DNA of 64,000 bases, from positions 186,001 through 250,000 of the forward strand of contig NZ_JACRVF010000001.1 of the NCBI RefSeq assembly GCF_014306105.1, read 5' to 3'. This document shows, piece after piece, positions 1 through 8,688 of this stretch. Both the position numbers and the translations under genes were made by a program. This stretch comes from Pontibacter cellulosilyticus. GTDB lineage: Bacteria; Bacteroidota; Bacteroidia; Cytophagales; Hymenobacteraceae. Each line of letters begins with the position of its first letter. Position 1 is the first letter of the stretch. The notes under the pieces were generated by a model that made no database searches, had not been told where the DNA came from, and saw only the letters and a list, made by a program, of their open reading frames with translations.

Positions 1-754
1 TACCTTGCCTGCCACAGGCTCAGAAATGAACTCCGGATCCGTTATCACCAGGGCAGAGACAAAAGAAAAGCTTGCCTTTGGTAGTCCGTTCACTTTTCCG
101 AAATTCTCTGTGCTGGATCCGGAGACAACTTATACTTTGCCACTACGCCAGATCAGTAACGGAATTGTAGATGCCTTTACTCATGTGCTGGAGCAATATC
201 TTACATATCCGGTAAACGCGCCACTGCAGGATAGAATGGCAGAATCCATACTACTGACGCTAAAGGAAGAGGGGCCAAAAGCGATCTTGAATCCACAGGA
301 TTATGATACAATGTCAAATTTTATGTGGTGCGCAACCATGGCTCTGAACGGTATCATTCGTGTTGGCGTGCCAACAGATTGGGCCACACACTATATTGCA
401 CATGAGTTAACTGCTTTACATGGCATCGACCATGCCCGCACCCTGGCCATAGTGTTGCCATCGCTGCTGCGCTATAAGCAGGAGACAAAAAAAGAAAAAC
501 TGCTACAGTATGGTGAGCGCGTGTGGGGAGTAAGCTCCGGTACAGAAGATGAACGTTTAGAAGCCACGATACAGGCCACTATCGCCTTCTTTGAGACACT
601 TGACATCAAAACGAAACTTAAGGACTATGAAGTGGGAGAGGACACCATCAGAGAGATTGTTAGGCGCTTTGAAGAAAGAGGGGTTAAAAACTTAGGCGAA
701 CGAGCCGACATTCAGGTAAAGGATGTAGAAGAGATACTAACCATGAGTTTATAG
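1..754 (+). CDS. Iron-dependent alcohol dehydrogenase, YqhD/BDH-like (5' truncated)
   Basis: The reading frame is open from the window edge, so the N-terminal NAD(P)-binding part lies outside. About 250 residues remain, roughly two thirds of the usual 385-390. Visible family features are the segment TLPATGSEMNSGSVIT near the edge and the metal-binding region HELTALHGIDHARTLAIVLP, whose histidines are iron/zinc ligands in group III alcohol dehydrogenases. Such enzymes reduce aldehydes with NADPH, often in aldehyde detoxification, in the cytoplasm. The gene ends in a hairpin terminator shared with a convergent TetR gene. Family assignment is firm; substrate is not known, and the TetR neighbour is only a possible regulator. 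Confidence 0.9.
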   Translation, partial: TLPATGSEMNSGSVITRAETKEKLAFGSPFTFPKFSVLDPETTYTLPLRQISNGIVDAFTHVLEQYLTYPVNAPLQDRMAESILLTLKEEGPKAILNPQDYDTMSNFMWCATMALNGIIRVGVPTDWATHYIAHELTALHGIDHARTLAIVLPSLLRYKQETKKEKLLQYGERVWGVSSGTEDERLEATIQATIAFFETLDIKTKLKDYEVGEDTIREIVRRFEERGVKNLGERADIQVKDVEEILTMSL

Positions 755-760
755 AAAAAA

Positions 761-797
761 GCAGAGGCTACTTGTATGGGTAGCCTCTGCTTTTTTT
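761..797. terminator. Shared hairpin terminator between convergent genes
   Basis: A perfect 10-bp stem (761-770 with 781-790) has a 10-nt loop and is flanked by A-rich and T-rich tracts, so it can end transcription from both sides: the dehydrogenase gene on + and the TetR gene on -. Confidence 0.85.
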
Positions 798-1398
798 AAT
801 GTTCCTTCCCGTTTAGAATTCCTTCAAAAATGATAGTTACGATACCATCGAAAATGGCTTCTGGAGAATACGGCAAATCGTTAGTTAGCTGTGCCGGAAT
901 CTGGCGCATAAACGAGGGGTTAACGATGGTGTCCAGAGCACTGGCGTACAGCATAACGGCTAGAGGGCGGTTGATGTCGTCTCGGATATAGCCCAGCTTA
1001 GCACCTTCTTTTAACAAAGAGTTAAATCTTAAATATGCTGCATCAGCTTTATAATCCTGAACCAGTTTCCAGCTTTTAGGTGAATTTTGCTTGATGTCTT
1101 CTATAAACTGTGGGTTTATACCATTCAATCTGGTTGCCACATACTTAAAGATTTGGCTTGCTTTGTCTGGAAATGAGATGCTAGTATCTTTTATAAGTTG
1201 CTCTACTGTAGTTTGCATCTCGTTTTGAAATGCTCTGATTACTTCAAGTACCAGTTCTTCTTTCCCTGAAAAATGTTGGTAGAGAGTTTTCTTGCTCATT
1301 CCCATTTCTTTGGCAATGTCTGACATTAAAACACCAACATATCCTTTCTTAAAAAAGAGTTGACCGGCTTTCTTTATAATCTGCTCTTTTACGTGCAT
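796..1398 (-). CDS. TetR/AcrR family transcriptional regulator
   Basis: This 200-residue protein has the N-terminal TetR helix-turn-helix at about residues 10-50, including MSDIAKEMGMSKKTLYQHF, followed by an all-helical ligand-binding domain with no recognisable ligand signature. It should bind DNA as a dimer and repress target genes until an inducer binds. It starts at an ATG and has a 640-bp non-coding region upstream, room for an autoregulated promoter. It is convergent with the alcohol dehydrogenase, so control of that gene is possible but not shown by the layout. Family is certain; regulon unknown. Confidence 0.92.
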   Translation of the reverse strand: MHVKEQIIKKAGQLFFKKGYVGVLMSDIAKEMGMSKKTLYQHFSGKEELVLEVIRAFQNEMQTTVEQLIKDTSISFPDKASQIFKYVATRLNGINPQFIEDIKQNSPKSWKLVQDYKADAAYLRFNSLLKEGAKLGYIRDDINRPLAVMLYASALDTIVNPSFMRQIPAQLTNDLPYSPEAIFDGIVTIIFEGILNGKEH

Positions 1399-2037
1399 AG
1401 CTTGTTTTCGTGTAATCTGCTTACATATAGTAACAGCAGGTGGAGCTTAGTATCACATTTGTCTTATGAGCTGGTTAGTAGCCTAAAATATAATGTTGCA
1501 TGAATATACAATACAGACAGTAGGTATACAACCTTAATTTAGGGTGAGCACAAACTTGACATTGATAATCAATATGTTGCCGGGATAACAAAGTTTAGCT
1601 TCATATTTTTATATCATTAGATTGAATTATTGCTGCCCCTTTTGAGTTACAGCTACACTCAAAGCCAAATTACCGTGCGTTGATAAATGGTATAATATTT
1701 AGCTGTAGCGTGAGGCTTCAGATAGTAAAGCATAATCTATACTTGATATTTGTGGCTGCTGTGTCTCGTAAATGCACAAAAGTGCATTTCTAGCAGTAGC
1801 TAAGCCTAGCATGGATAAGATAATCAGATAGTTATATAGAAAGAGTTTAATATAAATTGTTGATAAGTATTTGATAAAATTGTAGTCAGAAAATTTGATA
1901 ATTTGTTAACTGTAATTTAAATTGCATTAAGCACTACCAAAAAAAGGACTTATCTAAGAGCTTTAAATACTGGTAAAGCATATTAAATTCGCTCTGGCAT
2001 ACTTGTTGGTATTGTAGACTTTAAAAACTTTTAGCCA
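1399..2037. other. AT-rich intergenic region with one inverted repeat
   Basis: About 640 bp without a convincing gene. It holds an 8-bp perfect inverted repeat, AAATGCAC and GTGCATTT (1770-1777 with 1782-1789), around an AAAA loop, which could be an operator or a short RNA hairpin. The divergent layout (TetR on -, small membrane protein on +) means both promoters should lie here, but I found no clean TTG/TAnnTTTG pair. Confidence 0.5.
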
Positions 2038-2283
2038 ATGATTGACATCATTAACTTTGTAGCACTTTCAGGGATTTTCAATGTTTTATTTTTCTGGTAT
2101 GCCTCCACGAAAATGCGTTCTAAGCCTGATCCGATCAAAACTCTAATTGTCTCTTTTGTATTTTCTATTCCGCTAAGTTTTCTGCTGATCGGGGTGTATA
2201 CAACGATGCTGGTCTATGCTGCTAAGACAGGCTCTAGTGAGGATGCTATGTGGGAGTATATGGAGCAGGAAGAGCTTCAGTAA
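2038..2283 (+). CDS. Small membrane protein of unknown function
   Basis: An 81-residue protein with two predicted membrane segments (about residues 5-24 and 38-62), a short basic loop between them (STKMRSKPDPIK) and an acidic tail ending in EYMEQEELQ. The positive-inside rule would put the loop in the cytoplasm and both ends outside. It starts at an ATG, stands alone, and is followed by a terminator. I do not recognise a family. The coherent hydrophobic pattern and its own terminator make it a credible gene. Confidence 0.7.
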   Translation: MIDIINFVALSGIFNVLFFWYASTKMRSKPDPIKTLIVSFVFSIPLSFLLIGVYTTMLVYAAKTGSSEDAMWEYMEQEELQ

Positions 2284-2307
2284 TGTTTAACCTCACGAGA
2301 TTCAGAA

Positions 2308-2330
2308 AAAGCCACCTTTAAGGTGGCTTT
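2308..2330. terminator. Hairpin terminator after the small membrane protein gene
   Basis: A near-continuous palindrome (AAAGCCACCTT with AAGGTGGCTTT) lies 25 bp after the stop and just before the convergent Fe-S protein gene. It probably serves both strands. Confidence 0.8.
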
Positions 2331-2340
2331 CTGCTTTTTA

Positions 2341-3696
2341 TTAATTAAGTATACCCACATCACTACGCTTTATTAGCGGTGTCGCGGCAAACCGGTTTTC
2401 TCTTGGGCCGTTCTCAAGCTTTAATACACCTCTTGGGCACACATGCGCACAAATTCCGCAGCCCACACAGGATGCTCTTATAATCGGTTCTCCCTGCTGC
2501 GCATAATGCCGCACATCAATGCCCATTTCGCAGTAAGTAGAACAGTTGCCACAGGATATGCATTGACCTCCGTTAGTAGTAATCCTAAACCTGGAGAAGT
2601 GTTTTTGTAACAGGCCTAAGTATGCCGCCATTGGACACCCAAACCTGCACCACACCCTGTTGCCCATAATCGGGTAAAAGCCTACTCCCACTACACCCGA
2701 AAACATGGCCCCGATAAAGAAGCCGTAGGTGCTGGAAAAGCCACTAGATAAATTACCTAAAAGCCTGCCTTCGCTCCAGGAGTTTATCCAAAGTACAAGC
2801 GTGGTAATGATGATGAACCCAAGTATAGGATAGATAATGGCAACTTCCCATTGCCATGCTTTTTTGCTTTTATCAGAAAGGTGACGGTAAGGATCTCCGG
2901 CTGTTTCGGCAAGTCCGCCGCAGCCGCACACCCAGGAGCAGTACCAGCGTTTGCCAAAGTAGTAGGTAAGAATGGGCGTAGCAATAAACGAAAGCACTGC
3001 TCCCCAAAACACCATAAACACTCCCAGCGCAGCACCATTGTCTATTAAGTAGCTAACTGTGCCCGGAAACAAATAGTCATACTTTAATGGCCAGAAATAG
3101 CTAAAGTAAAATTCGGGCTGGTTAAGCGCTAGCAGGAGTGCCGGTAGCAGGAACGCAAAACCCAACTGGAAGAACATGACCGAGATGGTTCGGATGATAT
3201 GGTAATTGCTGTTCCTATACTTGAGCAAGGCATGTACGCCCATCACTAGTATAGCTAAAGTATAAAATGTGCCATACAAAAACCAATGGTCGGCGGGGCG
3301 GTTGCGTAGCCATTGGCTTAATGGTTCTACGGCCAGCACTAAGCCATGTAATGTAGTCGGAAACCAATAGAGCAGTATGTAAAAGCCTGTAAGTACCACA
3401 CCCGTCACCCATGCGCTTGCACCGCGGGTGGTCATGTCGTTTTGCCATGCACCGTTGTTCTGCTCTGCAACCGACTTTTGCCTGCGTACCTGCCATATAT
3501 ACATAAGCCCACCTGCTGTAACAGCGGCAATGCCAGTGAGGCCTGTAGAGACCGGAGATGCTGCTTCGCCACCAAATGCAGCTACCATCATACCGAGTAT
3601 GCCCAAAGCTATCAGCAGCAGGCCTATTAGCTTTATAAAGCCGCCTGCGGTAATAGAAGATAGAGGGGCACTATAGGTGGAGGAGGAGGTGCTCAT
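2341..3696 (-). CDS. Membrane-bound 4Fe-4S polyferredoxin, NapH/NosR-like
   Basis: A 451-residue protein with several membrane helices and four cysteine clusters. Two belong to the NapH/NosR/CcoG type (YCSWVCGCGG near residue 250 and WCRFGCPM near 345), and two are C-terminal ferredoxin 4Fe-4S motifs (CISCGNCSTYC near 377 and CVGCGICAHVCP near 407). Such proteins move electrons between the membrane quinone pool or a periplasmic partner and cytoplasmic donors. I chose the ATG at 3696, because the longer frame would begin at a TTG. It is the third gene of an operon after the FAD oxidoreductase, with a 14-bp gap, which suggests the two form one electron-transfer unit. The physiological partner is unknown. 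Confidence 0.88.
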   Translation of the reverse strand: MSTSSSTYSAPLSSITAGGFIKLIGLLLIALGILGMMVAAFGGEAASPVSTGLTGIAAVTAGGLMYIWQVRRQKSVAEQNNGAWQNDMTTRGASAWVTGVVLTGFYILLYWFPTTLHGLVLAVEPLSQWLRNRPADHWFLYGTFYTLAILVMGVHALLKYRNSNYHIIRTISVMFFQLGFAFLLPALLLALNQPEFYFSYFWPLKYDYLFPGTVSYLIDNGAALGVFMVFWGAVLSFIATPILTYYFGKRWYCSWVCGCGGLAETAGDPYRHLSDKSKKAWQWEVAIIYPILGFIIITTLVLWINSWSEGRLLGNLSSGFSSTYGFFIGAMFSGVVGVGFYPIMGNRVWCRFGCPMAAYLGLLQKHFSRFRITTNGGQCISCGNCSTYCEMGIDVRHYAQQGEPIIRASCVGCGICAHVCPRGVLKLENGPRENRFAATPLIKRSDVGILN

Positions 3697-3710
3697 GTCA
3701 GGTTTTATAC

Positions 3711-5093
3711 TTAACAACTTTCTGAAGTGGAAAATAATGAAAATCTATTGCGCAGGTCCCACCAATTGCTTTTACGCGCCGGTGTAGCCTGCTCAGGAAA
3801 CTTCTGTGCGTACTGCCTGTAAAGTTCCTGTTCGTAACGCTGAAAAAACTCAGGATCGAAATTCACTGCAGGCAATTCCTGCATCACATTGTGTATCGTG
3901 TAGTGCTGTTGCAGCCAGTGGTGGCACAGATCGTGGCGGTACCTAATACCAAGTAAATTAATGCCGGCTAATAAACCTGATTTCTGCTCATACAAAAAGC
4001 GAATTGCTTTATGACCGCTTGTATGTTCCCAATAAAGAGACTCATATTCTTCATTCCAGGAGGCAGGTACATAACCATATGTTTGGTACTCCACATCCAG
4101 AAACTTGGCAGAGTTGAACCAGGGGCCACGGTTATAGACAGTTCTTTCACTGGTTAAGGTCTGGGCTAAAGCTTCGCCGTGCTTTCGTGCCGTATACCAT
4201 AACTGTTCAACTGCAGGTGCTAAAGGAGCTGGCTTTTGAAACTGGGAGCAGTCACCAATAGCGTACACGTTTGGCAGGTTTGTTTCAAAGTACTCATTTA
4301 CAAGTATACCCTTGTCGGTTTCGAGGGCGGAGTTGCGTAAGAAATTTATACTTGGTTTAACGCCTGTCGCGATTCCAACAAACTGACATGGCAGTAGTTT
4401 ACCGCTTTTGGTGGTTATACTTGCTACCCTGTCTTGTGCATCGGGATTTATACTTGCCAACTCCTCCTGAAAAAGCAGCTCTATTCCGTGCTCTTTTATA
4501 TACTTGGATATCAATTTTGCTTCCTGCTGTGGCAGTGTGTTTTGCCAGTAGAGTTGGTCCCGCACTAGCATAGTAACACCAATACCACGGCTGCGCAGCA
4601 TTTCGGCCATCTCTATGCCTATTAATCCGCCGCCTACTACAACTGCCTCTTTGATGCCCTTGGTGTTGCCTTCCATGCTTTGCAGGTCCTGAAGCGTAAC
4701 CAGCCCTTGCACACCCTCCAAGTCCTGCCCAGGCCAATTATAGAAAGCAGGGCAGGAGCCGGTGGCCAATACCAGCACATCATAAGAAAGCGGGTCATGG
4801 TTTTGAAGTATAAGTTGTCGCTTTTCAAAGTTAACTTCTGTTACCAGATCGTGTAACTGCGTTAGGTTGTGTTTGGTCCAGTACCAGTCTGGGTAGGGCA
4901 GAATGTCTTTGTAGCGCATGTGGCCCATGTACACATACATAAGGGCAGGCCTTGAGAGGTGGGTAGCAGACTCTGACGAAACCAGCGTAATGCGACAGTC
5001 ACTCTTTTCCCGGACATGCTGTGCCAGCGTAACCCCTGCTATGCCATTGCCTATAATTACTAAATGTAGGGATGCCTGCATATTATTGATCAT
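3711..5093 (-). CDS. NAD(P)/FAD-dependent oxidoreductase (pyridine nucleotide-disulfide family)
   Basis: A 460-residue flavoprotein with two dinucleotide-binding folds: VIIGNGIAG near the N terminus for FAD, VVVGGGLIGIEMAE near residue 150 for NAD(P)H, and the closing FAD motif YAIGDCSQF near 285. This layout matches nitrite-reductase-like and rubredoxin-reductase-like enzymes. No redox-active CxxxxC pair is apparent. The start is either the ATG at 5093, overlapping the upstream stop by 11 bp, or the ATG at 5081, leaving a 1-bp gap; both imply translational coupling to the DUF547 gene. The downstream polyferredoxin is the likely electron partner. Substrate unknown. Confidence 0.88.
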   Translation of the reverse strand: MINNMQASLHLVIIGNGIAGVTLAQHVREKSDCRITLVSSESATHLSRPALMYVYMGHMRYKDILPYPDWYWTKHNLTQLHDLVTEVNFEKRQLILQNHDPLSYDVLVLATGSCPAFYNWPGQDLEGVQGLVTLQDLQSMEGNTKGIKEAVVVGGGLIGIEMAEMLRSRGIGVTMLVRDQLYWQNTLPQQEAKLISKYIKEHGIELLFQEELASINPDAQDRVASITTKSGKLLPCQFVGIATGVKPSINFLRNSALETDKGILVNEYFETNLPNVYAIGDCSQFQKPAPLAPAVEQLWYTARKHGEALAQTLTSERTVYNRGPWFNSAKFLDVEYQTYGYVPASWNEEYESLYWEHTSGHKAIRFLYEQKSGLLAGINLLGIRYRHDLCHHWLQQHYTIHNVMQELPAVNFDPEFFQRYEQELYRQYAQKFPEQATPARKSNWWDLRNRFSLFSTSESC

Positions 5094-5880
5094 TTAAATT
5101 CCAGTCATATTCCATGTAGTCAATATTTGCATCGGCCTTTACTTTTATGTCTGCATAGCGGTTTACGTAATTTCTCAAATTTCCTTGTTTCTCAAAGTCA
5201 GCGCCAAACCAGCTAAATATCTTAGATAGCTTTGGATTAGAGGGCAAAAGCTTATTTTTAGAAGGATCGTTTATAAAAGTTTCAGCTTGATCTTCAAGTT
5301 GTTGGTTCAATTTGGAGGCAATATATGCTTCATTACGTAGCTTCGGACAGGAAACGGAGGCGCAGTTTATGGCAAAATGTATGCGCGGCTCCTGAAATTT
5401 TTCACGAAGTATATTGTGTTCGATATTATTTAAGCTGTACTTCTTTCCACCCAAGTTTATAAACTTCTTATCCCAGATACTGTTCAGAAATGGCACCGAG
5501 ATTGGGCTGTTAAGGTCTTTTATACTTTTTAGTGGGTAATTTTCAAGTATAAGTTTTACTGTAAAGGCGTTATAGGCATTTATCCAGTAAGCCAGCTGTT
5601 CTTCCCGCGTCCAGTTTTGAGAGTCGGGTATACCAGCACTTAATGCTTGCAGGTAGCTATCTAGTTCAACGTTGTCTTTTAAAAAGTTGCCATAATCTAC
5701 AAAGCCGGCTGAGTTTACATGTTTCTGTAGCAGGTTGGTCCAGAGCTGATGGTCTGGTTTTGCAGAGGTTGTAGCTCCTGCTGGCAATTTAGAGCTGTTG
5801 CATTTAATTAGCAGGAGCAGCACACAACTAATAAGAAGAAAACTAATCCATTTAGATATGCCAGGGCGATGCAGATTCAT
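5083..5880 (-). CDS. DUF547 domain lipoprotein
   Basis: A 265-residue protein with a lipoprotein signal (hydrophobic stretch ending LLLLIKC, so Cys at about 27 would be lipidated) and a DUF547 domain over about residues 60-230, with the hallmark segments LAYWINAYNAFTVKLI and HFAINCASVSCPKLR. DUF547 proteins resemble transglutaminase/cysteine-peptidase folds, and the conserved Cys in NCASVSCP fits that, but no activity is established. It is the first gene of the operon with the FAD oxidoreductase and polyferredoxin. Confidence 0.88.
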   Translation of the reverse strand: MNLHRPGISKWISFLLISCVLLLLIKCNSSKLPAGATTSAKPDHQLWTNLLQKHVNSAGFVDYGNFLKDNVELDSYLQALSAGIPDSQNWTREEQLAYWINAYNAFTVKLILENYPLKSIKDLNSPISVPFLNSIWDKKFINLGGKKYSLNNIEHNILREKFQEPRIHFAINCASVSCPKLRNEAYIASKLNQQLEDQAETFINDPSKNKLLPSNPKLSKIFSWFGADFEKQGNLRNYVNRYADIKVKADANIDYMEYDWNLNDQ

Positions 5881-5974
5881 TCAGTGCGTGATCAAGACAG
5901 ATTGTTACATTTGCTCCAACCAAAGGTATCAAACAAACCTGTAACATTTATGAAATGTTTAGAGAGTTAAATGA

Positions 5975-6000
5975 TAAAGGCCGGATAAAACCGGCCTTTA
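5975..6000 (-). terminator. Hairpin terminator after the small hydrophilic protein gene
   Basis: A perfect 10-bp stem (5975-5984 with 5991-6000) with a 6-nt loop lies 19 bp beyond the stop of the leftward gene at 6019-6255. Confidence 0.8.
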
Positions 6001-6018
6001 CTAATGAAGTAATTTTTA

Positions 6019-6255
6019 TTAATGGCTACCTGCACTGCTGCCAATGTCAGTGCCACCATCCTGCACGTCGGCGCTGCCTCTGCTGCCGCTTTTCTGCGAC
6101 GGAGCACCTCCAACTTTGCCTTTCATTATTTTTTCGTTGTCAACCTGCTGCTCTTGGCCGGTAGGGTTAATATTGGGCACTTTGTTGCCCTTGTTCAGGG
6201 TTTTGTTTGTGTCCTCGTTTTTAAGTTTATCTTTATCTCTTTTGTCGTTATTCAT
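6019..6255 (-). CDS. Small hydrophilic, probably disordered protein
   Basis: A 78-residue protein without any hydrophobic core. The N-terminal half is K/N/D/T-rich (DKRDKDKLKNEDTNKTLNK) and the C-terminal half is rich in G, S, D and Q. It has its own ATG and downstream terminator. I recognise no domain. It is the first of four adjacent genes for low-complexity polar proteins, and the company suggests a shared physiological setting, possibly stress or desiccation protection. That role is an inference only. Confidence 0.65.
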   Translation of the reverse strand: MNNDKRDKDKLKNEDTNKTLNKGNKVPNINPTGQEQQVDNEKIMKGKVGGAPSQKSGSRGSADVQDGGTDIGSSAGSH

Positions 6256-6314
6256 GATATTTTGTTTAAAGTTTAAAATCCAAGCGCTTTGATAGGCGCT
6301 ATTAGAACTGCTAA

Positions 6315-7085
6315 CTAATAACGTTTCCTGTTATCATCACCAGATCTGTTTCTGTCGCCTCGTTCACCTCTATTACCTTTATATGACTCCTGATGGCGGC
6401 TAGTGTAGTGGCCATGGTAGCTCTGTCTGTCTCCGGTTAATGGATTATAAGATCTGTTCCAATCTGGGTCATAAGTGCTCATGCCATCGTATCCGTAACT
6501 TAACGAGCCAGCCATGTTGCCATAGTTATCGCCGCCTCCGTGCCCGTAGCTGTCGGGGCCATAGTCGCCGTCAAAGATGCTACGGTTCTGGTCTCTATCG
6601 TCAATCCGGCTTCTCACGCTGCGGTGGCTATGCTGGCCGCGGTCTCTGTTGCTGTAGGAGTCGTTGTCTCGCCTGTTCCAGTTGCTGGTGTTGCCTGTTC
6701 TGTATGAACGGTCCTGGCTTCTGTAGCGGCTGTCTGTATTGTAGTTGTCGTGGTCATAGCCACGGTCGTTGTGGTAAGATCCGCTCCAGTCACGCTCATA
6801 GTCACGTCTGTTAGCAAGTTCACCTGCGCGGCGGTTGCCTGTATTGTAGTTGCGGTTATAATCTTGGTTATAGTTCCTGTTGTAATCGCGGTTGTAGTCG
6901 TTTCTGTCGCGGCGTCCTTCCCGGTTCCGGTTCCAGTCCCAGGTACTTACGTTTCTGTGGTCGCTGTCTGTGTCAAAGCGATATGCGCCACGGTATACAT
7001 CCTCATCTATCGGACGGTCATCGCCACGATAATGGTTTCTATAGTCAGTATAGCCTGTTCTGTTATACCAATCTGTTCCTTCCAT
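6315..7085 (-). CDS. Low-complexity R/D/N/Y/G-rich disordered protein
   Basis: A 256-residue protein almost free of aliphatic residues. It is dominated by Arg, Asp, Asn, Tyr, Gly and Ser, with short degenerate repeats such as NRDYNRNYNQDYNRNYN at about residues 64-80. There is no signal peptide or membrane segment. The mix of regularly spaced Tyr and Arg resembles sequences that form condensates through Tyr-Arg contacts. Similar polar N-terminal regions occur in Cytophagales stress proteins, but no BON or other folded domain is present here. It is divergent from the next such gene across a 146-bp intergenic region. Function unknown. Confidence 0.7.
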   Translation of the reverse strand: MEGTDWYNRTGYTDYRNHYRGDDRPIDEDVYRGAYRFDTDSDHRNVSTWDWNRNREGRRDRNDYNRDYNRNYNQDYNRNYNTGNRRAGELANRRDYERDWSGSYHNDRGYDHDNYNTDSRYRSQDRSYRTGNTSNWNRRDNDSYSNRDRGQHSHRSVRSRIDDRDQNRSIFDGDYGPDSYGHGGGDNYGNMAGSLSYGYDGMSTYDPDWNRSYNPLTGDRQSYHGHYTSRHQESYKGNRGERGDRNRSGDDNRKRY

Positions 7086-7231
7086 AGTCTTGTTTGCTTT
7101 ATAGTTATACCTTTTTTAACGCACGAACCGGACTTGGGTTTAGCCGTGGCTTTTATAGGTAATTAATCAAAGTGCTGCATCCTACCGTAATAAGGTATGT
7201 AAATTAGTTTAACACTTACAAAACCTAAGCT

Positions 7232-7912
7232 ATGAGAGACAACAGAAGAGCCGATCGATATGAGGATCGTGAGAATAGAAACAGAGACACTGAGGCACGC
7301 TGGCTGCACGAGCAAGATCATGGGCAGAACTCAGACCGTGGCAACTATACGATAGATACACATTTTAACCGGGGCTATGGCAGAAATGAGTATAGCCAGT
7401 ACGGAGACACCTCCAGCTTTAATGATAATGCCGACTACAGGCAAACGTCTTCAGAAGGCAGATTCGGACCAGGCGGGGCCCGTTACACCGGCGAGGACTA
7501 CTCAAGAAACCAGAACTCAAATAATCCTTATGGCATGAGCTACATTCCAAGTGGCAGGTATAACTCAGGCCGCCACTACGATGCCCGCGCTGACTACAGC
7601 GATCAAGACTATGATGACTTAAGAAGAAACCGTGCGCCACAGTCCAGCTCCAGAATGCCTGATGAACGCTTTGGCCATGACGTACGCTCTGGTAGTGACA
7701 ATGAAAACTGGTCAAGAGGCTCAGTAGGTGACTATGAATCTTATAGACGCTATGAAATGGGCAACCGCAGCTACGACAACGACTACAGCGGTGGCTTTGC
7801 AGGGCGTAACTACACACCGGGCGCTACGCATTACGGCGAAGGCAGCTACTACAGTGAGCTGGATCGTTGGCAGCACGAATCGCAGCCTAGAGGAAAAAGA
7901 AATAGACGATAG
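7232..7912 (+). CDS. Low-complexity R/Y/D/S/G-rich disordered protein
   Basis: A 226-residue polar protein with the same composition as its divergent neighbour: Arg, Tyr, Asp, Asn, Ser and Gly predominate, with acidic-aromatic stretches such as YSDQDYDDLRRNR and a basic end RGKRNRR. No signal peptide, helix bundle or known domain is visible. It begins at an ATG, is followed after 42 bp by another gene of the same type on the same strand, and is probably co-transcribed with it. I take the shared composition to mean paralogy or convergent use, not proof of homology. Confidence 0.7.
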   Translation: MRDNRRADRYEDRENRNRDTEARWLHEQDHGQNSDRGNYTIDTHFNRGYGRNEYSQYGDTSSFNDNADYRQTSSEGRFGPGGARYTGEDYSRNQNSNNPYGMSYIPSGRYNSGRHYDARADYSDQDYDDLRRNRAPQSSSRMPDERFGHDVRSGSDNENWSRGSVGDYESYRRYEMGNRSYDNDYSGGFAGRNYTPGATHYGEGSYYSELDRWQHESQPRGKRNRR

Positions 7913-7954
7913 GTATAGAGTGCCCATTTTAAAGCACATCAAAATAAAAAGACA

Positions 7955-8512
7955 ATGGATTTCAGAGACGAAAGCAAAATGAACTACGGCAGGTATAGCC
8001 GGCAATATGACCAGGGAAATTCTGAGCGCGGGCCTTTTGGTGGCAGGCGCCATGCATACCTTGGCGATACACAGCATGAGCTAGGACAACAATACCGCAG
8101 GCAGCATAGCCGGGAGTATGGCCGGCAAGGAGGTGAAGTAGGCATGCGCGATGAACGTTATGAGCAGATGTATGACATTAGCAACTATACGGCGCAGCCT
8201 CGCTCAGAAGAGTATGGCTTACATGGAGCTGCTGAAAACGATCTGGACACGATTGGTTACTATCCACGAGCCGGAGAAGGGCCTTATGCAGGGCAGCAGC
8301 GCCATTACCGCTATAACATGGGCTATAATCCGAATTACGATAACCCTGAAGAGGGCGATATGTACCGTAACTTCGACAGCAGGGGCAACCATGGCTACCG
8401 CCACGACGCCTCTTATGGCAACGAAGACGCGTTCCGTGACTTTGGAGATGACCGGTATGGTATAGCCGACAAGGTAGGAAACCGCGTGTATGGGCATTTT
8501 TGGAGGATGTAA
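7955..8512 (+). CDS. Low-complexity Y/R/G/E-rich disordered protein
   Basis: A 185-residue polar protein with many Tyr and Arg residues in contexts such as YRRQHSREYGRQGG and HYRYNMGYNPNYDN. The C terminus (GIADKVGNRVYGHFWRM) is the only part that could fold. It follows the previous disordered-protein gene by 42 bp on the same strand and ends before a terminator, so the two likely form an operon. No family recognised. Confidence 0.68.
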   Translation: MDFRDESKMNYGRYSRQYDQGNSERGPFGGRRHAYLGDTQHELGQQYRRQHSREYGRQGGEVGMRDERYEQMYDISNYTAQPRSEEYGLHGAAENDLDTIGYYPRAGEGPYAGQQRHYRYNMGYNPNYDNPEEGDMYRNFDSRGNHGYRHDASYGNEDAFRDFGDDRYGIADKVGNRVYGHFWRM

Positions 8513-8587
8513 TATAAAGTGCACATTTTCTGAAACATGAACGTATAACACGCAGTACACTAGTATTAAATTTCCATCTGAGAAAAG

Positions 8588-8614
8588 GCCGTGGCGGAAG
8601 CTGCGGCTTTTTTT
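8588..8614 (+). terminator. Hairpin terminator after the disordered-protein pair
   Basis: An 8-bp stem including two G-U pairs (8588-8595 approximately, with 8600-8607), a GGAA tetraloop and a run of seven T residues give a rho-independent terminator on +. Confidence 0.75.
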
Positions 8615-8633
8615 ATTTGTGTTACAACGAATG

Positions 8634-8664
8634 TTGCATAAGCATCTAACAATTGCTATGTTTA
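8634..8664 (+). promoter_or_regulatory. Bacteroidetes-type promoter for the SRPBCC gene
   Basis: TTG at 8634-8636, a 20-bp spacer and TATGTTTA at 8657-8664 match the phylum consensus (TTG, 19-21 bp, TAnnTTTG) except for the last base. It lies 24 bp before the chosen ATG. Confidence 0.6.
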
Positions 8665-8688
8665 ACTGTTCAACCTAACACTAACCTC

